64,000 nt of DNA from contig CAIKMD010000007.1 of NCBI GenBank assembly GCA_903828515.1, positions 992,001 through 1,056,000 of the forward strand, written 5' to 3'. Every line of letters begins with the position of its first letter. The first letter of the stretch is position 1. The DNA is from an uncultured Rhodospirillales bacterium (lineage in GTDB: Bacteria > Pseudomonadota > Alphaproteobacteria > ATCC43930 > CGMCC-115725). The notes under the pieces are model-generated. The model was not told where the DNA came from. It saw only the letters and a list, made by a program, of their open reading frames with translations, and searched no databases. Below are positions 25,142-34,163 of the stretch, in pieces. The position numbers and the translations under genes are program-made.

Positions 25142-25187
25142 GCCGCGACTATAGGCGGCGGCGCGAGGATTGGATACGGAGGCACAT

Positions 25188-25330
25188 GTGCCCCTCTCCG
25201 CGCGAAGCGGGGAGAGGGAGGGGCCCATTGCGTAGCAATGGGAGGGTGAGGTGTCGTCGGACAGCGTCGCCGCCCACCTCACCCGCTCGCGATGCTCGCA
25301 CCCTCTCCCCCCAACCGGTGGAGAGGGTTG
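25188..25330. repeat. Composite REP/BIME-like palindromic element
   Basis: Three short hairpins lie in tandem: CCCTCTCCGC with GCGGGGAGAGGG, CCCATTGC with GCAATGGG, and GCTCGC with GCGAGC-type pairs, all enclosed by GGGTGAGGTG and CACCTCACCC arms. Similar GC-rich palindromes are common between genes in alphaproteobacteria. It separates the AAA ATPase start from the MFS stop and has no coding potential of its own. Confidence 0.7.
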
Positions 25331-25334
25331 TGGT

Positions 25335-26696
25335 TCATCCGGGCTCTGCTTCCGCTGTTGCTCCTGCCGGACCGCGTGAAGGGTTCGCGCGCATGACCAG
25401 CGACAAGGCGATGATGCCGATGCTCGAGACCACCGCCGGTGCCGCGCCGAGAAGGAACGCGTCGCCGACCGGCAACGCCAGCGAGATCACCGTCCCGCCG
25501 AAGAGCGGGCCGATGATCGTGCCGAAGCGGCCGATGCCGAAGGCCGAGCCGATGCCGGTGGCGCGGATCGCGGTGGGATAGAGGCCGGCGGTAAAGCCGA
25601 TCATCGCGGTCTGCGCGCCTTGCACGCCGGCGCCCATCAAAGCCGCGACGACGAACATGATGCCGCCTGCGCCGATGCTCTGGCCGAAGAGCGCGATGCC
25701 GGCCACGCCGAGCAGGTGCGCCGGCACCAGGATGCGCGACGCGCCCCAGCGATCCATGCACCACGCCATGAAGAGGGCGCCGATGATGGTGCCGACCTGC
25801 ATCACCATCGCGGCGCGCAGCGCCTGGGCCAGCGGCACGTCGGCGTTATGGAGGAGCGTCGGCACCCACGAGTTCAAAAAGATCACGCCGGTGATGTTCA
25901 TCAGGAAGACGAGCCAGACCAGCATGGTCGTGGTGGCGCGGCCTTCGGTGAAGAGATCGCGGATCGGACGCGCGGTGGCCGCCTTCTCGGTGCTGACGAA
26001 GGTGGTGTCGGGCGCGAAAGGCAACCCGTCGATCCGCGCCAATTCGCGGAAGATCACCGGGCTTCGCGGCTGGCGCAGGACGATGAAGCGGATCGATTCC
26101 GGCAGCCAGAAGACGCTCGCCGCGGCGAAGATCATCGGCAGCACGCCGCCGATGATCATCACGATCTGCCAGCCATGGGTCGGAATGAGCTCGGCCGAGA
26201 CGCCGGCACCGATCGCCTGGCCGACGGCAAAGCCGCAATAGAGCACGATGACGGCGAAGGAACGCGCGCGGGCCGGCGCGTATTCGGCGCCGAGCGCGAT
26301 GGCGTTGGTCATCACCGCCGCGAGACAGAGGCTGCACAGGATGCGCCAGATCAGGAAATCGCTCGGCCCCGCGGCATAGGCGCTGCCGAGCGACATCAAC
26401 CCGGCGAAGGCGGTGCCGCCGATCATCAGCCAGCGGCGGCCGTAACGGTCGGCGACCGGCCCGAAGAAGAGCGACGCGATGATCTGGGTGACGCCGTTGG
26501 CGGTGAAGAGGAGGGTGAGCATCGACGGCTGAAGATGCCATTCGCGCATCAGGCTCGGCCCGACGAAAGCGATCTCGCCGCTGTCGTAGCCATCGAGAAT
26601 CATCAGGATGCCGCAGAGCGCGATGACGCACATCTGCCGCTTGCTGAACCGGCTGCGGTCGATGACCGCGCCGACATCGACGATCGCGGACGCCAT
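25335..26696 (-). CDS. MFS transporter, aromatic acid:H+ symporter (AAHS) family
   Basis: A 453-residue 12-helix transporter. DGYDSGEIAFVGPSL in helix 1 matches the DGxD motif of BenK/PcaK-type carriers, and GPVADRYGRRWLM is the loop after helix 2. GGGAGGAATTCACG precedes ATG 26696. The family imports benzoate-type acids with protons. The beta-lactamase-fold gene upstream is now 2.5 kb away because of an inserted cassette; without that insert the two would be next to each other on the same strand and might have formed an operon. Confidence 0.88.
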   Translation of the reverse strand: MASAIVDVGAVIDRSRFSKRQMCVIALCGILMILDGYDSGEIAFVGPSLMREWHLQPSMLTLLFTANGVTQIIASLFFGPVADRYGRRWLMIGGTAFAGLMSLGSAYAAGPSDFLIWRILCSLCLAAVMTNAIALGAEYAPARARSFAVIVLYCGFAVGQAIGAGVSAELIPTHGWQIVMIIGGVLPMIFAAASVFWLPESIRFIVLRQPRSPVIFRELARIDGLPFAPDTTFVSTEKAATARPIRDLFTEGRATTTMLVWLVFLMNITGVIFLNSWVPTLLHNADVPLAQALRAAMVMQVGTIIGALFMAWCMDRWGASRILVPAHLLGVAGIALFGQSIGAGGIMFVVAALMGAGVQGAQTAMIGFTAGLYPTAIRATGIGSAFGIGRFGTIIGPLFGGTVISLALPVGDAFLLGAAPAVVSSIGIIALSLVMRANPSRGPAGATAEAEPG

Positions 26697-26750
26697 CGTG
26701 AATTCCTCCCTTTGCGTCACCGGTGTCGGCCTCGAACGGCCGATCTTCCG

Positions 26751-26879
26751 GTGATCAGCATGCCGGTTTTCCGGCAAGGCGACAAGGCGCAAGCGGGAGG
26801 CGGCCAGACGCCTTCGATCGCGGCGTGGACGCAGTTGCTGATCAATTCGAGGTGGCGAGTGCCAGGGGTCGGCTGCTTC
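26751..26879. repeat. Left direct repeat, decayed copy of a hydrolase gene 3' end
   Basis: This stretch matches 29142-29285 in the same orientation, with an identical 29-base core (26814-26842). Read on the reverse strand it encodes LELISNCVHAAIEGV, the C-terminus of the hydrolase at 29208-30347, but the stop TGA has become TGG so the frame runs on. Homology continues into the intergenic bases beyond the stop. It therefore looks like a displaced 3' end of that gene or a remnant of a tandem paralogue. Confidence 0.75.
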
Positions 26880-26888
26880 AGGGCATCG

Positions 26889-28751
26889 TCAAGCGGCGGC
26901 ACCTTCAACTTGCCCAACCTTCAGGTATTCCTTCACCCACTTTTTCCCGATGCCAATACTTTGACGATAGTCGTCCGCCGCCATGGAAAGAGATTCGGGT
27001 GACGTAGCCATGTCTAGGTCGTCAACGTTCCAATCATCAGCGAGACGTTTGCTAAGCGCAAAACACACGACCTTGCCCACGCGAAAGGCCATCGATTTAC
27101 GCGATGCCTTAACTGCTGCCTCTCGGACTTCTTCTGGGTCGGCGCTTCCCGTAAATTCTCGTTCAAGTTCTGAAGCCATACGCTCAACAACAGGATAGAG
27201 TCCGTTAACAAACAATTCCTGACCATCTTTATAGAATCTTCCCGCTCTCCCTTTGAGAAGTTTGTCGGCGATTTGCTCGGGGTCAGTTAGAATTTTTACT
27301 TCTGGCACTCGCTCCAAGGCTTTTGAAGACAAGGATGCCTGCGCGCCTTCAGGAGCTCTACGAACCTTTCTTGGTTGAGCGCGTCTTCCTCTGCTGTATT
27401 TCGGAGATTCATTTTCCCCGAACCCTATTTCGTGATCGTTAGGTTCATCTCCGGTGACATGCGCGGGTTCGGAAAGGTCAATGCCAACGTCCGACGCATC
27501 CGCTTTCTCAGCCTCGGCTTTGCGGGAAGGTTTTTGAGTAAGGGTAGGTACCCGAAATTCGTCGAGTAGTTTCTGAAGATCCTTTTGCAGATCATCTAGA
27601 TTTTCGCTCGCTTCAGGTGACTCCTGCCGGATAACTTCTTTAACCCATTCCGGCATCAATTCTCTTACGAATGCAGAAAAATCATCGGAAGCCAAGGTCG
27701 ATCGATCATCTGGCGAAGTTAATTGGTCACGGTATTGATTTGGCATCGCCATATTTTGCGGAAGCAAGATTTCTACGGTCAGGACTCTCGATCCAAACGG
27801 AATGCCAAAATTTGGAGCAGCCGCTGACCATGCCTTGCTGGTCTTAAAATCATACCTCTCGCCCTTATGAACCAGAGCACAAAACGTAGTTGACGATGTT
27901 GCGGGATTGGCGCGAGAGCTAAGCGTATGTCCCGAGTTCTCTGCTTTTGGGTCGTGAACATATCTTACTGCTACACCGGTACTCCGGTCTTGAATCACTT
28001 CGCTATTTGGAAGTTGGCCAATTACATCTTTTAAGAGCTTTAATTGTCGGAATTTACCCGTCTCGTCTTTTCCGCCGCCTTTAGTCATCGCTACGTCGAT
28101 CCGGACTTCGACGCCATCGGCCAAGTCGGCAAACCGCCTAAAAATTGCGGTCGGTATGTAGCTTCTATCTTGTTCTCTCCCTTTTCCTAAAGGTTCGGCA
28201 ACCGTGTCGTGATCAGCGGACTCTCCGTAAAGGACGACCTCTGTCCAATCGAAACTGACATCTTGGCCATCTTTTTGGACGAGATCCGTTACATCTACGA
28301 CGATGTCGGAATTGCCATCGGATAGCTGTACCGCGAATCTTACATATGTCTCCTGCTCCTCGTCGTAGCCAATCGTAATTTCGTGAACGCGACCACTTTT
28401 GCAAGACCGATATCGAATGCCTTCTTTTGAAACAGCTAATCCCGAAACTTTTGCACCTATCCCGAAATTGCCGTCGAGCGCCAATCCTTTGTTAATTGAT
28501 GAGGACAAATCAGTGGCCTGCCTAAGTTCGGTGGCATTCATACCTGGTCCCGTATTCCAGAATGCGAGTTTTCGTACACCATCGATATCGACGGGATAAA
28601 TTCGGACACGGCGATTGCCGATGGGGGCCAGCGCGGCACTCTCTTCGGCGTTCTTGAAAAACTCACGGACAAGTGTGCCTGTCGGGGCCTGTTGGATTGT
28701 CCGATTTATCAAAAATGTTTTGTCGCGGATATTCAGCGGTTCTGATTTCAT
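26889..28751 (-). CDS. GHKL ATPase (MORC/Hsp90-like) of the cassette
   Basis: A 620-residue protein. Residues about 20-230 form a GHKL ATPase domain: N-box EFFKNAEESA near 29-38, then WNTGPGM near 68 (DxGxG motif with Asn for Asp), and glycine lid GNFGIGAKVSGL near 93. A transducer-like segment follows, then an acidic, Pro/Ser-rich middle (about 400-470) and a charged C-terminal helical domain (480-620). AGGTGCG precedes the start. GHKL proteins dimerise on ATP binding; several act in DNA handling and phage defence. The upstream small protein gene ends 7 bases before it. The specific system is not one I recognise. Confidence 0.82.
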   Translation of the reverse strand: MKSEPLNIRDKTFLINRTIQQAPTGTLVREFFKNAEESAALAPIGNRRVRIYPVDIDGVRKLAFWNTGPGMNATELRQATDLSSSINKGLALDGNFGIGAKVSGLAVSKEGIRYRSCKSGRVHEITIGYDEEQETYVRFAVQLSDGNSDIVVDVTDLVQKDGQDVSFDWTEVVLYGESADHDTVAEPLGKGREQDRSYIPTAIFRRFADLADGVEVRIDVAMTKGGGKDETGKFRQLKLLKDVIGQLPNSEVIQDRSTGVAVRYVHDPKAENSGHTLSSRANPATSSTTFCALVHKGERYDFKTSKAWSAAAPNFGIPFGSRVLTVEILLPQNMAMPNQYRDQLTSPDDRSTLASDDFSAFVRELMPEWVKEVIRQESPEASENLDDLQKDLQKLLDEFRVPTLTQKPSRKAEAEKADASDVGIDLSEPAHVTGDEPNDHEIGFGENESPKYSRGRRAQPRKVRRAPEGAQASLSSKALERVPEVKILTDPEQIADKLLKGRAGRFYKDGQELFVNGLYPVVERMASELEREFTGSADPEEVREAAVKASRKSMAFRVGKVVCFALSKRLADDWNVDDLDMATSPESLSMAADDYRQSIGIGKKWVKEYLKVGQVEGAAA

Positions 28752-28758
28752 TTCGCAC

Positions 28759-29046
28759 CTAAAGTTTGAAGCGATCAGTTTGATCAGATGACGGCCCAAA
28801 TTTTCGTTCCGTCTCAGTGACGGCATCACGCAATACCTTTGCGATCTTTTTTATATCTGCTTCTGAATAGCTATAGGCGCGTCGATTAGAGAGATTTCCA
28901 ATCTTTCTGATGGCGCTGAGAGCGGCTTGGGTTCTTCCCTCAGCAAGTTTGATGAATTTCTGCCGCTTCTGGTCTGCGCCTGCCACAAGCTCCTCCACCT
29001 TATTGATGCTACTTTGATACCGCTCCCAGCGGGTTTGAGTCAACAA
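28759..29046 (-). CDS. Small helical protein, operon partner of the GHKL ATPase
   Basis: About 95 residues, rich in K, R, E and A, with long amphipathic helix character and no signal or membrane segment. The start is uncertain: TTG 29046 or 29043 gives the full length but has no ribosome binding site, while GTG 28986 has GGAGGAGCTT just upstream and gives 75 residues. The reading frame upstream of that GTG still looks coding. It could be a regulator, adaptor or DNA-binding partner of the ATPase. I do not recognise the family. Confidence 0.6.
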   Translation of the reverse strand: MLTQTRWERYQSSINKVEELVAGADQKRQKFIKLAEGRTQAALSAIRKIGNLSNRRAYSYSEADIKKIAKVLRDAVTETERKFGPSSDQTDRFKL

Positions 29047-29052
29047 TGTTAT

Positions 29053-29120
29053 GAAATTCGTAATAATATTGACTTGATATTCATGTTATCTCTGTAGAGA
29101 AATTCGTTACAAATACATGT
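29053..29120 (-). promoter_or_regulatory. Candidate promoter/operator region of the cassette operon
   Basis: On the reverse strand ACGAATTTC occurs twice (about 29053-29061 and 29107-29115), 54 bases apart, enclosing TCTCTACAGAGA, a short palindrome. A TTGTAA with GATAAC 16 bases downstream is a possible promoter. The paired repeats upstream of a two-gene operon suggest autoregulation. By-eye prediction. Confidence 0.35.
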
Positions 29121-29141
29121 GAATCAATGAGTTGGCCAAGC

Positions 29142-29285
29142 CTGATCACTCGGCGCTGCGTATTCCGCCTTTCCACCTAACCGACAAGAAGCAAGCGGGT
29201 CGGGCGGTCAGACTTCCTCGATCGCGGCGTGGACGCAGTTGCTGATGAGTTCGAGACGCCGCGAATGCCACGGATCGGGTTGCTT
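29142..29285. repeat. Right direct repeat at the hydrolase 3' end
   Basis: This copy includes the intact last 26 codons and TGA stop of the hydrolase gene plus about 65 bases beyond it. It matches 26751-26879 at roughly three of four positions, with a 29-base identical core at 29218-29246. Its inner end is where the AT-richer cassette begins. Confidence 0.75.
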
Positions 29286-30347
29286 GCTGTTGGTGATATA
29301 AGCGAAGCTCGTGCCGGAATCGGGGTCGGCCCAGCAATAGGAACTGCCGACGCCGCCATGGCCGAACGTGCCGGGATGCGCGAGCGAGCCGAGACCGCGA
29401 ATGACTTCGCTGGTGCCGCGCGAATGGGGACCGAGGCCCCTGTGCATCGCGACGTCGCCCATGCCGTTGTCTTGCCGCTCGCCGGTGAAATTGCGTGTGA
29501 CGTATTGCACCATGCGCGGCGAGATCAGGCGCGTGCCGTTCAGCGTGCCGCCGGCAAGCATCATCTGATAAAACGCGGCCATCGCGCGCGCGGTCGCGAA
29601 CCCGCCGCCCGACGGGATGCCGGATTTGCGGAATGCCTCGGTGTTCTCGGCCGCGATCAGGACCTGGCTCTTGCCGTCGGGCGAGGGCTCGTACATCTCG
29701 GCGCATTTTTTCTGATCGGTGTTGCCCATACCGATATGGAGTTCGTCGGCGAGGCCCAGCGGTTCGATAACGCGCGTTCGAATGAAGTCGCGGAAATCCA
29801 TCTTGGCGATCGCCTCGATGACGATCGCGAGGACCCAATGCGCCGCCGATGTGTGATAGTGCAGCCGCGTTCCCGGCGTCCATTCGAGCGTGTAGTCGCA
29901 GACGAGCCGGCGCAGCAATTGATGGTCTTCCCACGCGGCATCGGCGACGACCGGCGCGTTGGGGAAGCCGCCCTGATGGGTGATCACCTGAAGGATGGTG
30001 ATGTCGCGCTTGCCGTTGCGCGCGAACTCCGGGACGTGCTCGCTGACCTTGTCGTTGAAGCTCAGCCGGCCATCTTCGACCAGCAACCAGATCGCGGCGG
30101 CCGTGATCACCTTGGTGTTGGAATAAAGCCGCCACACCGTCTCGTCGCGCGCCGGCTGCGCGGGAGCGATCCGCGCCAAACCATAGTTGCGCGTGAAGAC
30201 AAGCTTGTTGTGGCGCGCGATGGCGACCTGCGCGCCGGGATAGCGGCCTTCGGCGATATGGGCTTCGATCAGCGCGCTCATGCGCTCGATCGGCGCGGTG
30301 CGGAATCCCGATGCGGCAAGATCGGCGGATTCAAGAACGAAACCCAT
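29208..30347 (-). CDS. Serine hydrolase, beta-lactamase class C fold (EstB-like)
   Basis: A 379-residue penicillin-binding-protein-like hydrolase. The nucleophile is in YSNTK (SxxK, near residue 78), a tyrosine-containing YHTSAAH element near 160 fits the YxN position, and FGHGGVGSS near 340 stands for the KTG box (HGG as in esterases such as EstB). No signal peptide, so cytoplasmic ester or lactone hydrolysis is more likely than drug resistance. GGGGAGGCGCCGC sets the start. The 3' end of the gene is part of a direct repeat flanking an inserted cassette. Confidence 0.88.
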   Translation of the reverse strand: MGFVLESADLAASGFRTAPIERMSALIEAHIAEGRYPGAQVAIARHNKLVFTRNYGLARIAPAQPARDETVWRLYSNTKVITAAAIWLLVEDGRLSFNDKVSEHVPEFARNGKRDITILQVITHQGGFPNAPVVADAAWEDHQLLRRLVCDYTLEWTPGTRLHYHTSAAHWVLAIVIEAIAKMDFRDFIRTRVIEPLGLADELHIGMGNTDQKKCAEMYEPSPDGKSQVLIAAENTEAFRKSGIPSGGGFATARAMAAFYQMMLAGGTLNGTRLISPRMVQYVTRNFTGERQDNGMGDVAMHRGLGPHSRGTSEVIRGLGSLAHPGTFGHGGVGSSYCWADPDSGTSFAYITNSKQPDPWHSRRLELISNCVHAAIEEV

Positions 30348-30416
30348 GCGGCGCCTCCCCTGTGAGCGACGGTGCGAGTTTATCAAAGGTACTGAAGCTT
30401 GGACAGGTATCGTGCG

Positions 30417-30494
30417 CCCTTCGACTTCGCTCAGGGTGAGGAGAGTTTCACAATGCCCTCGAAAATTTGTCCTCAGCCTGAGCTTGTCGAAGGC
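30417..30494. repeat. Inverted-repeat element A, copy 1
   Basis: Arms CCTTCGACTTCGCTCAGGGT and, reversed, CCTTCGACAAGCTCAGGCTG match except for a few bases, with about 27 bases between them. This TCGAC...CTCAGG palindrome type is a widespread intergenic repeat in bacteria. A second copy follows at 30645-30732. Confidence 0.75.
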
Positions 30495-30541
30495 CGCGCG
30501 ATGGGGATGCCGCGATGCCTTATTTGAGGTTGGTTTAATTT

Positions 30542-30616
30542 ACCACGGAGACGCGGAGGACACGGAGGAAGAACAGAGAATAAATTTCTTCTCCGTCTCC
30601 TCCGTGTCTCCGTGGT
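30542..30616. repeat. Long palindrome B (CCACGGAGAC type)
   Basis: The left arm starts ACCACGGAGACGCGGAGGA and the right arm, reversed, ACCACGGAGACACGGAGGA; they pair over about 31 bases around a short AT-rich loop. This CCACGGAGACACGGAGG motif is a common dispersed repeat in diverse bacterial genomes. It is nested between two copies of element A. Confidence 0.75.
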
Positions 30617-30644
30617 GAAAAAGACGCTGCACGAAGAGCGGGGG

Positions 30645-30732
30645 TCCTTCGACTTGGCTCGGGACGAGGAAAATCTTTTAGGGAATTTTAGAGGCCACAA
30701 AGAAAATCCCTCGTCTCGATCCTGTCGAGAGA
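30645..30732. repeat. Inverted-repeat element A, copy 2 (diverged)
   Basis: Left arm TCCTTCGACTTGGCTCGGGA and right arm CCTCGTCTCGATCCTGTCGA resemble element A at 30417-30494 in the same order. Between them is AGGGAATTTT...AAAATCCCT, a further short inverted pair. The element ends just before ATG 30739. Confidence 0.55.
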
Positions 30733-30786
30733 CGCACGATGTTGGTGCAGTGGTCTATGATACCCACTACCCACTACCTTGCGCCG

Positions 30787-31938
30787 ATGGTTCTCGATCG
30801 CCGCCGTATCGCCGTCATTTTTTGTGGCCTGTGTTCCTTCATCGATCTGTGGGCGACGCAAGCGCTGCTGCCGATGCTGGCTGACGAACTTCATGCGACG
30901 CCGGTCGCGGTGAGCTTGACCGTCAGCATGCCGCCGCTGGCCATCGCGCTGGTGGCGCCGTGGACCGGTATTCTCGCCGACGTGCTGGGCCGCAAGCGCG
31001 TGATCGTCGCGGCGATGTTTTGTTTGATCGTGCCGACGGTGATGGTCGGGTTCTCGACGACGCTTGGCGGCATCGTGCTGTGGCGGTTCCTGCAGGGTCT
31101 CTTCGTGCCGCCGATCTTCGCCACCACGGTCGCCTATATCGCCGACGAGTTTCCGCCGGATGAGGCGACCGGTGCGACCGGGCTATACGTTTCGGCCGGC
31201 GTGTTCGGCGGGTTTCTCAGCCGTTTCCTCACCGCGCAGATGGCCGATCAGTTCGGCTGGCGCGGCGCGTTCCTCGGGCTTGCCCTCGTCACCGTCGCGC
31301 TCGCGGTCGGCACGGCCTGGCTGATGCCGCGCGACCGGACCTTCGTGCGCACGGCGACGCTGATGCTGTCGGTGACGCAGATGGTGGCGCATTTTCGCGA
31401 CAAGCGGCTGGTCGCGACATGGAGCATCGGCTTCTGCGCGCTGTTCACCTTCGTCACGGTCTTTACCTTCGTCGCGTTCCAGCTCGCGGCGCCGCCCTTC
31501 GGTCTGTCGACGTCGCAACTCGGCATGATCTTCTTTGCCTATCTTGCCGGCGTGATCACCACGCCTTTGGTCGGGAAGGGTGTCGCGATCCTGGGTCGCA
31601 AAAATCTGGTGCTGATTTCGCTGGCGATCTGGGCCGGCGGGCTGCTGCTGACGCTGCTGCCGAACCTTGCCGCGATCATCGTCGGCCTGACCGTCGCTGC
31701 CGCCTTCGGATTCATCTGCCAGGCCTGCTCGACCAGCTATGTCGCGTTCACCGCCAAGGAAGGGCGTTCCTCGGCGGTCGGGCTTTACGTCACGTTTTAT
31801 TATCTCGGTGGCGCGGTCGGCGGCGTGGTCGCCGGTCTGGCCTGGGTGATCGCCGGCTGGCCCGGCTGCATCGCCGCCGCGCTCATCGTTCTCGCTGCTG
31901 TTGCGACATTGGTGCGGCGCTACTGGGTCGACGCCTAA
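30787..31938 (+). CDS. MFS transporter (YnfM-like drug/sugar group)
   Basis: A 383-residue major facilitator with 12 helices. The first helix holds FCGLCSFIDLWATQALLP and the loop after helix 2 is GILADVLGRKRVI; FLSRFLTAQMADQFGWR near residue 140 is the signature of the YnfM-type subgroup. The start is uncertain: ATG 30787 fits the family, while ATG 30739 and 30757 add up to 16 residues, the first being within a repeat. No clear ribosome binding site is seen for any. It converges with the SDR gene, overlapping by 4 bases. Confidence 0.82.
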   Translation: MVLDRRRIAVIFCGLCSFIDLWATQALLPMLADELHATPVAVSLTVSMPPLAIALVAPWTGILADVLGRKRVIVAAMFCLIVPTVMVGFSTTLGGIVLWRFLQGLFVPPIFATTVAYIADEFPPDEATGATGLYVSAGVFGGFLSRFLTAQMADQFGWRGAFLGLALVTVALAVGTAWLMPRDRTFVRTATLMLSVTQMVAHFRDKRLVATWSIGFCALFTFVTVFTFVAFQLAAPPFGLSTSQLGMIFFAYLAGVITTPLVGKGVAILGRKNLVLISLAIWAGGLLLTLLPNLAAIIVGLTVAAAFGFICQACSTSYVAFTAKEGRSSAVGLYVTFYYLGGAVGGVVAGLAWVIAGWPGCIAAALIVLAAVATLVRRYWVDA

Positions 31939-32669
31939 CGTCCGCCCGAGACGCCGAGCACCGCGCCGGCGACATAGGATGCTTCATCCGACAACAGATA
32001 GAAGATCGCCGCCGCGACTTCCTCGGCCGTGCCCGCGCGTTTCATCGGCAGGTTGGGGCCGTTCTTGGCGATCCGGCCGGGGGGCTGGATCTCGGTGTCG
32101 ATCATGCCGGGGCTGACCGCGTTGACGCGGATGCCTTCGCCGGCGACTTCCTGCCCGAGACCGAAGGTCAGGCTGTCGATCGCGCCTTTGCTGGCGGCGT
32201 AAGGCACGCTCTCGCCGGGGCCGCCCAGCCGCGACGCGGCCGAAGACAGGTTGACGATCGCGCCGCCCTTGCCGCCGTGCTTGGTCGACATCCGCCTGAT
32301 GGCCTCGCGGCTGCAGATGAAGGTGCCGGTGATGTTGATCGCGAAGAGACGCGCGAGGCCGGCCGCGTCGACCTGATCGATGCGGCCATGCGGCCCGATG
32401 ATGCCGGCGCTGTTGACGAGACCCTCGAGCGTGCCGAAATCGCGATCGACCGCGGCGAACATCGCGACGACCGCCGCTTCGTCCGCGACATCGGCCTGAT
32501 AGGCGATCGCCTTGCCGCCGCTTTTATGGATGGCATCGACGACCGCATCGGCGCGGGCGCGGTTCGACTGGTAATTGATCGCGACGTTCCAGCCCTGGCC
32601 TGCGGCGAGCAGGGCGGTGGCCGCGCCGAGGCCGCGGCTGCCGCCGGTGATGAGAACCGTCTTCGCCAT
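31935..32669 (-). CDS. Short-chain dehydrogenase/reductase (FabG-like)
   Basis: A 244-residue classical SDR. The cofactor turn is TGGSRGLG (residues 7-14), NSAGIIG near 86, catalytic Ser in LSSAAS near 139 and YAASK near 155. The C-terminal motif YVAGAVLGVSGG is typical of FabG-like enzymes that reduce or oxidise carbonyls with NAD(P)H. It begins 3 bases after the stop of the small gene upstream, so translation is coupled. Substrate unknown. Confidence 0.93.
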   Translation of the reverse strand: MAKTVLITGGSRGLGAATALLAAGQGWNVAINYQSNRARADAVVDAIHKSGGKAIAYQADVADEAAVVAMFAAVDRDFGTLEGLVNSAGIIGPHGRIDQVDAAGLARLFAINITGTFICSREAIRRMSTKHGGKGGAIVNLSSAASRLGGPGESVPYAASKGAIDSLTFGLGQEVAGEGIRVNAVSPGMIDTEIQPPGRIAKNGPNLPMKRAGTAEEVAAAIFYLLSDEASYVAGAVLGVSGGR

Positions 32670-32672
32670 GGC

Positions 32673-32993
32673 TTAGGCTTTGGCCGGGGTTTCGCCCGAC
32701 CATTCGACATGGGCGCGAATGGTCTTCGCCGCCTCGTCGACCCAGCCGTATTTTTTCGCCACCGTGACCATCGCGGCGAGCCCGTCCTGCCAGGGCGGCG
32801 TGGTCTCGCGCCGGCGCAGCCATTCCTCGCTGACCCAGGCATGGCCCTCGGCGTCGATCCCGGCGATGCCGACCAGCGCATCGACGATTTTTTTCATGTC
32901 GGCGCGCGGCGCATCGATCACCAGCTTGAAATGCTTGAAGTCATGCGGCTCCTCGAGCCGGACGTGGCATTCGCGCGTGACGTGGATGAACAT
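32673..32993 (-). CDS. Conserved hypothetical protein, operon partner of the SDR
   Basis: A 106-residue soluble protein with no signal or membrane segment. A conserved-looking centre, HVRLEEPHDFKHFKLVID and HAWVSEEWLRRR, suggests a small alpha/beta fold. GGAGGAAACCG precedes the start. Its stop lies 3 bases before the SDR start. I do not recognise the family; genomic coupling to an oxidoreductase suggests a helper or second enzyme of the same step. Confidence 0.7.
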   Translation of the reverse strand: MFIHVTRECHVRLEEPHDFKHFKLVIDAPRADMKKIVDALVGIAGIDAEGHAWVSEEWLRRRETTPPWQDGLAAMVTVAKKYGWVDEAAKTIRAHVEWSGETPAKA

Positions 32994-33082
32994 CGGTTTC
33001 CTCCGGTGAGCGGGTTGACGCGAGACTAGGGCTTGGGCGCCCCCGCTGTCACCCCGACACGCGCGGTGCTAGGCTCGGCGCC

Positions 33083-33913
<831 letters not shown>

Positions 33914-34163
33914 TCGCGACACCGTCGCCTAACCGTTTCCGTCTGCGACAAGAAGTTTGACGCAACGTCGGCGCGTTTGCCGATCGGCCGTCGCGCGTCA
34001 CTATAAGTTTACAAATTAGCCAATAAGTATTTCTATATTACTGTATTTCTTTGGAAACACTAAATAATAAATTCATTAACGACTTGCTCGTCTAGTGATG
34101 AACAAGTACAAATTATGGTTAATGACAGGAACGCGGGGATCGTCGCCCGCCGGAGGATTTCAG
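33914..34163 (+). promoter_or_regulatory. AT-rich upstream region of the OmpA-family porin gene
   Basis: After a GC-rich start this 250-base stretch turns strongly AT-rich (about 34000-34090), unlike anything else near it. A TTTACA at 34008 with TATATT at 34034 is a possible promoter pair, though the 20-base spacing is long. Such a region often drives high expression of outer-membrane proteins. The transcribed leader would be over 100 bases. Confidence 0.4.

Larger units (their letters stand above)
26880..29141. mobile_element. 2.26 kb AT-richer cassette bounded by direct repeats
   Basis: Base composition changes sharply at both ends, which coincide with the two imperfect direct repeats of about 130 bases. 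The cassette holds only a small helical protein gene and a GHKL ATPase gene, in one operon, and no integrase or transposase. The 3' end of a housekeeping-type gene is duplicated at its borders, as happens with site-specific integration into gene 3' ends. It may have been moved by an integrase acting in trans, or have lost its own. Confidence 0.6.
30348..30786. other. Gene-free stretch filled with palindromic repeats
   Basis: No coding sequence recognised. It contains two copies of one inverted-repeat element (30417-30494 and 30645-30732) on either side of a different long palindrome (30542-30616). The ATG at 30739 lies at the edge of the last element, which is one reason to place the transporter start later. 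Confidence 0.6.

Noticed and set aside
26717-26917. A 66-codon reverse-strand open frame ending near the MFS start
   Set aside because: It is a remnant that matches the end of the hydrolase gene and has lost its stop; it is annotated as a repeat and not as a gene.
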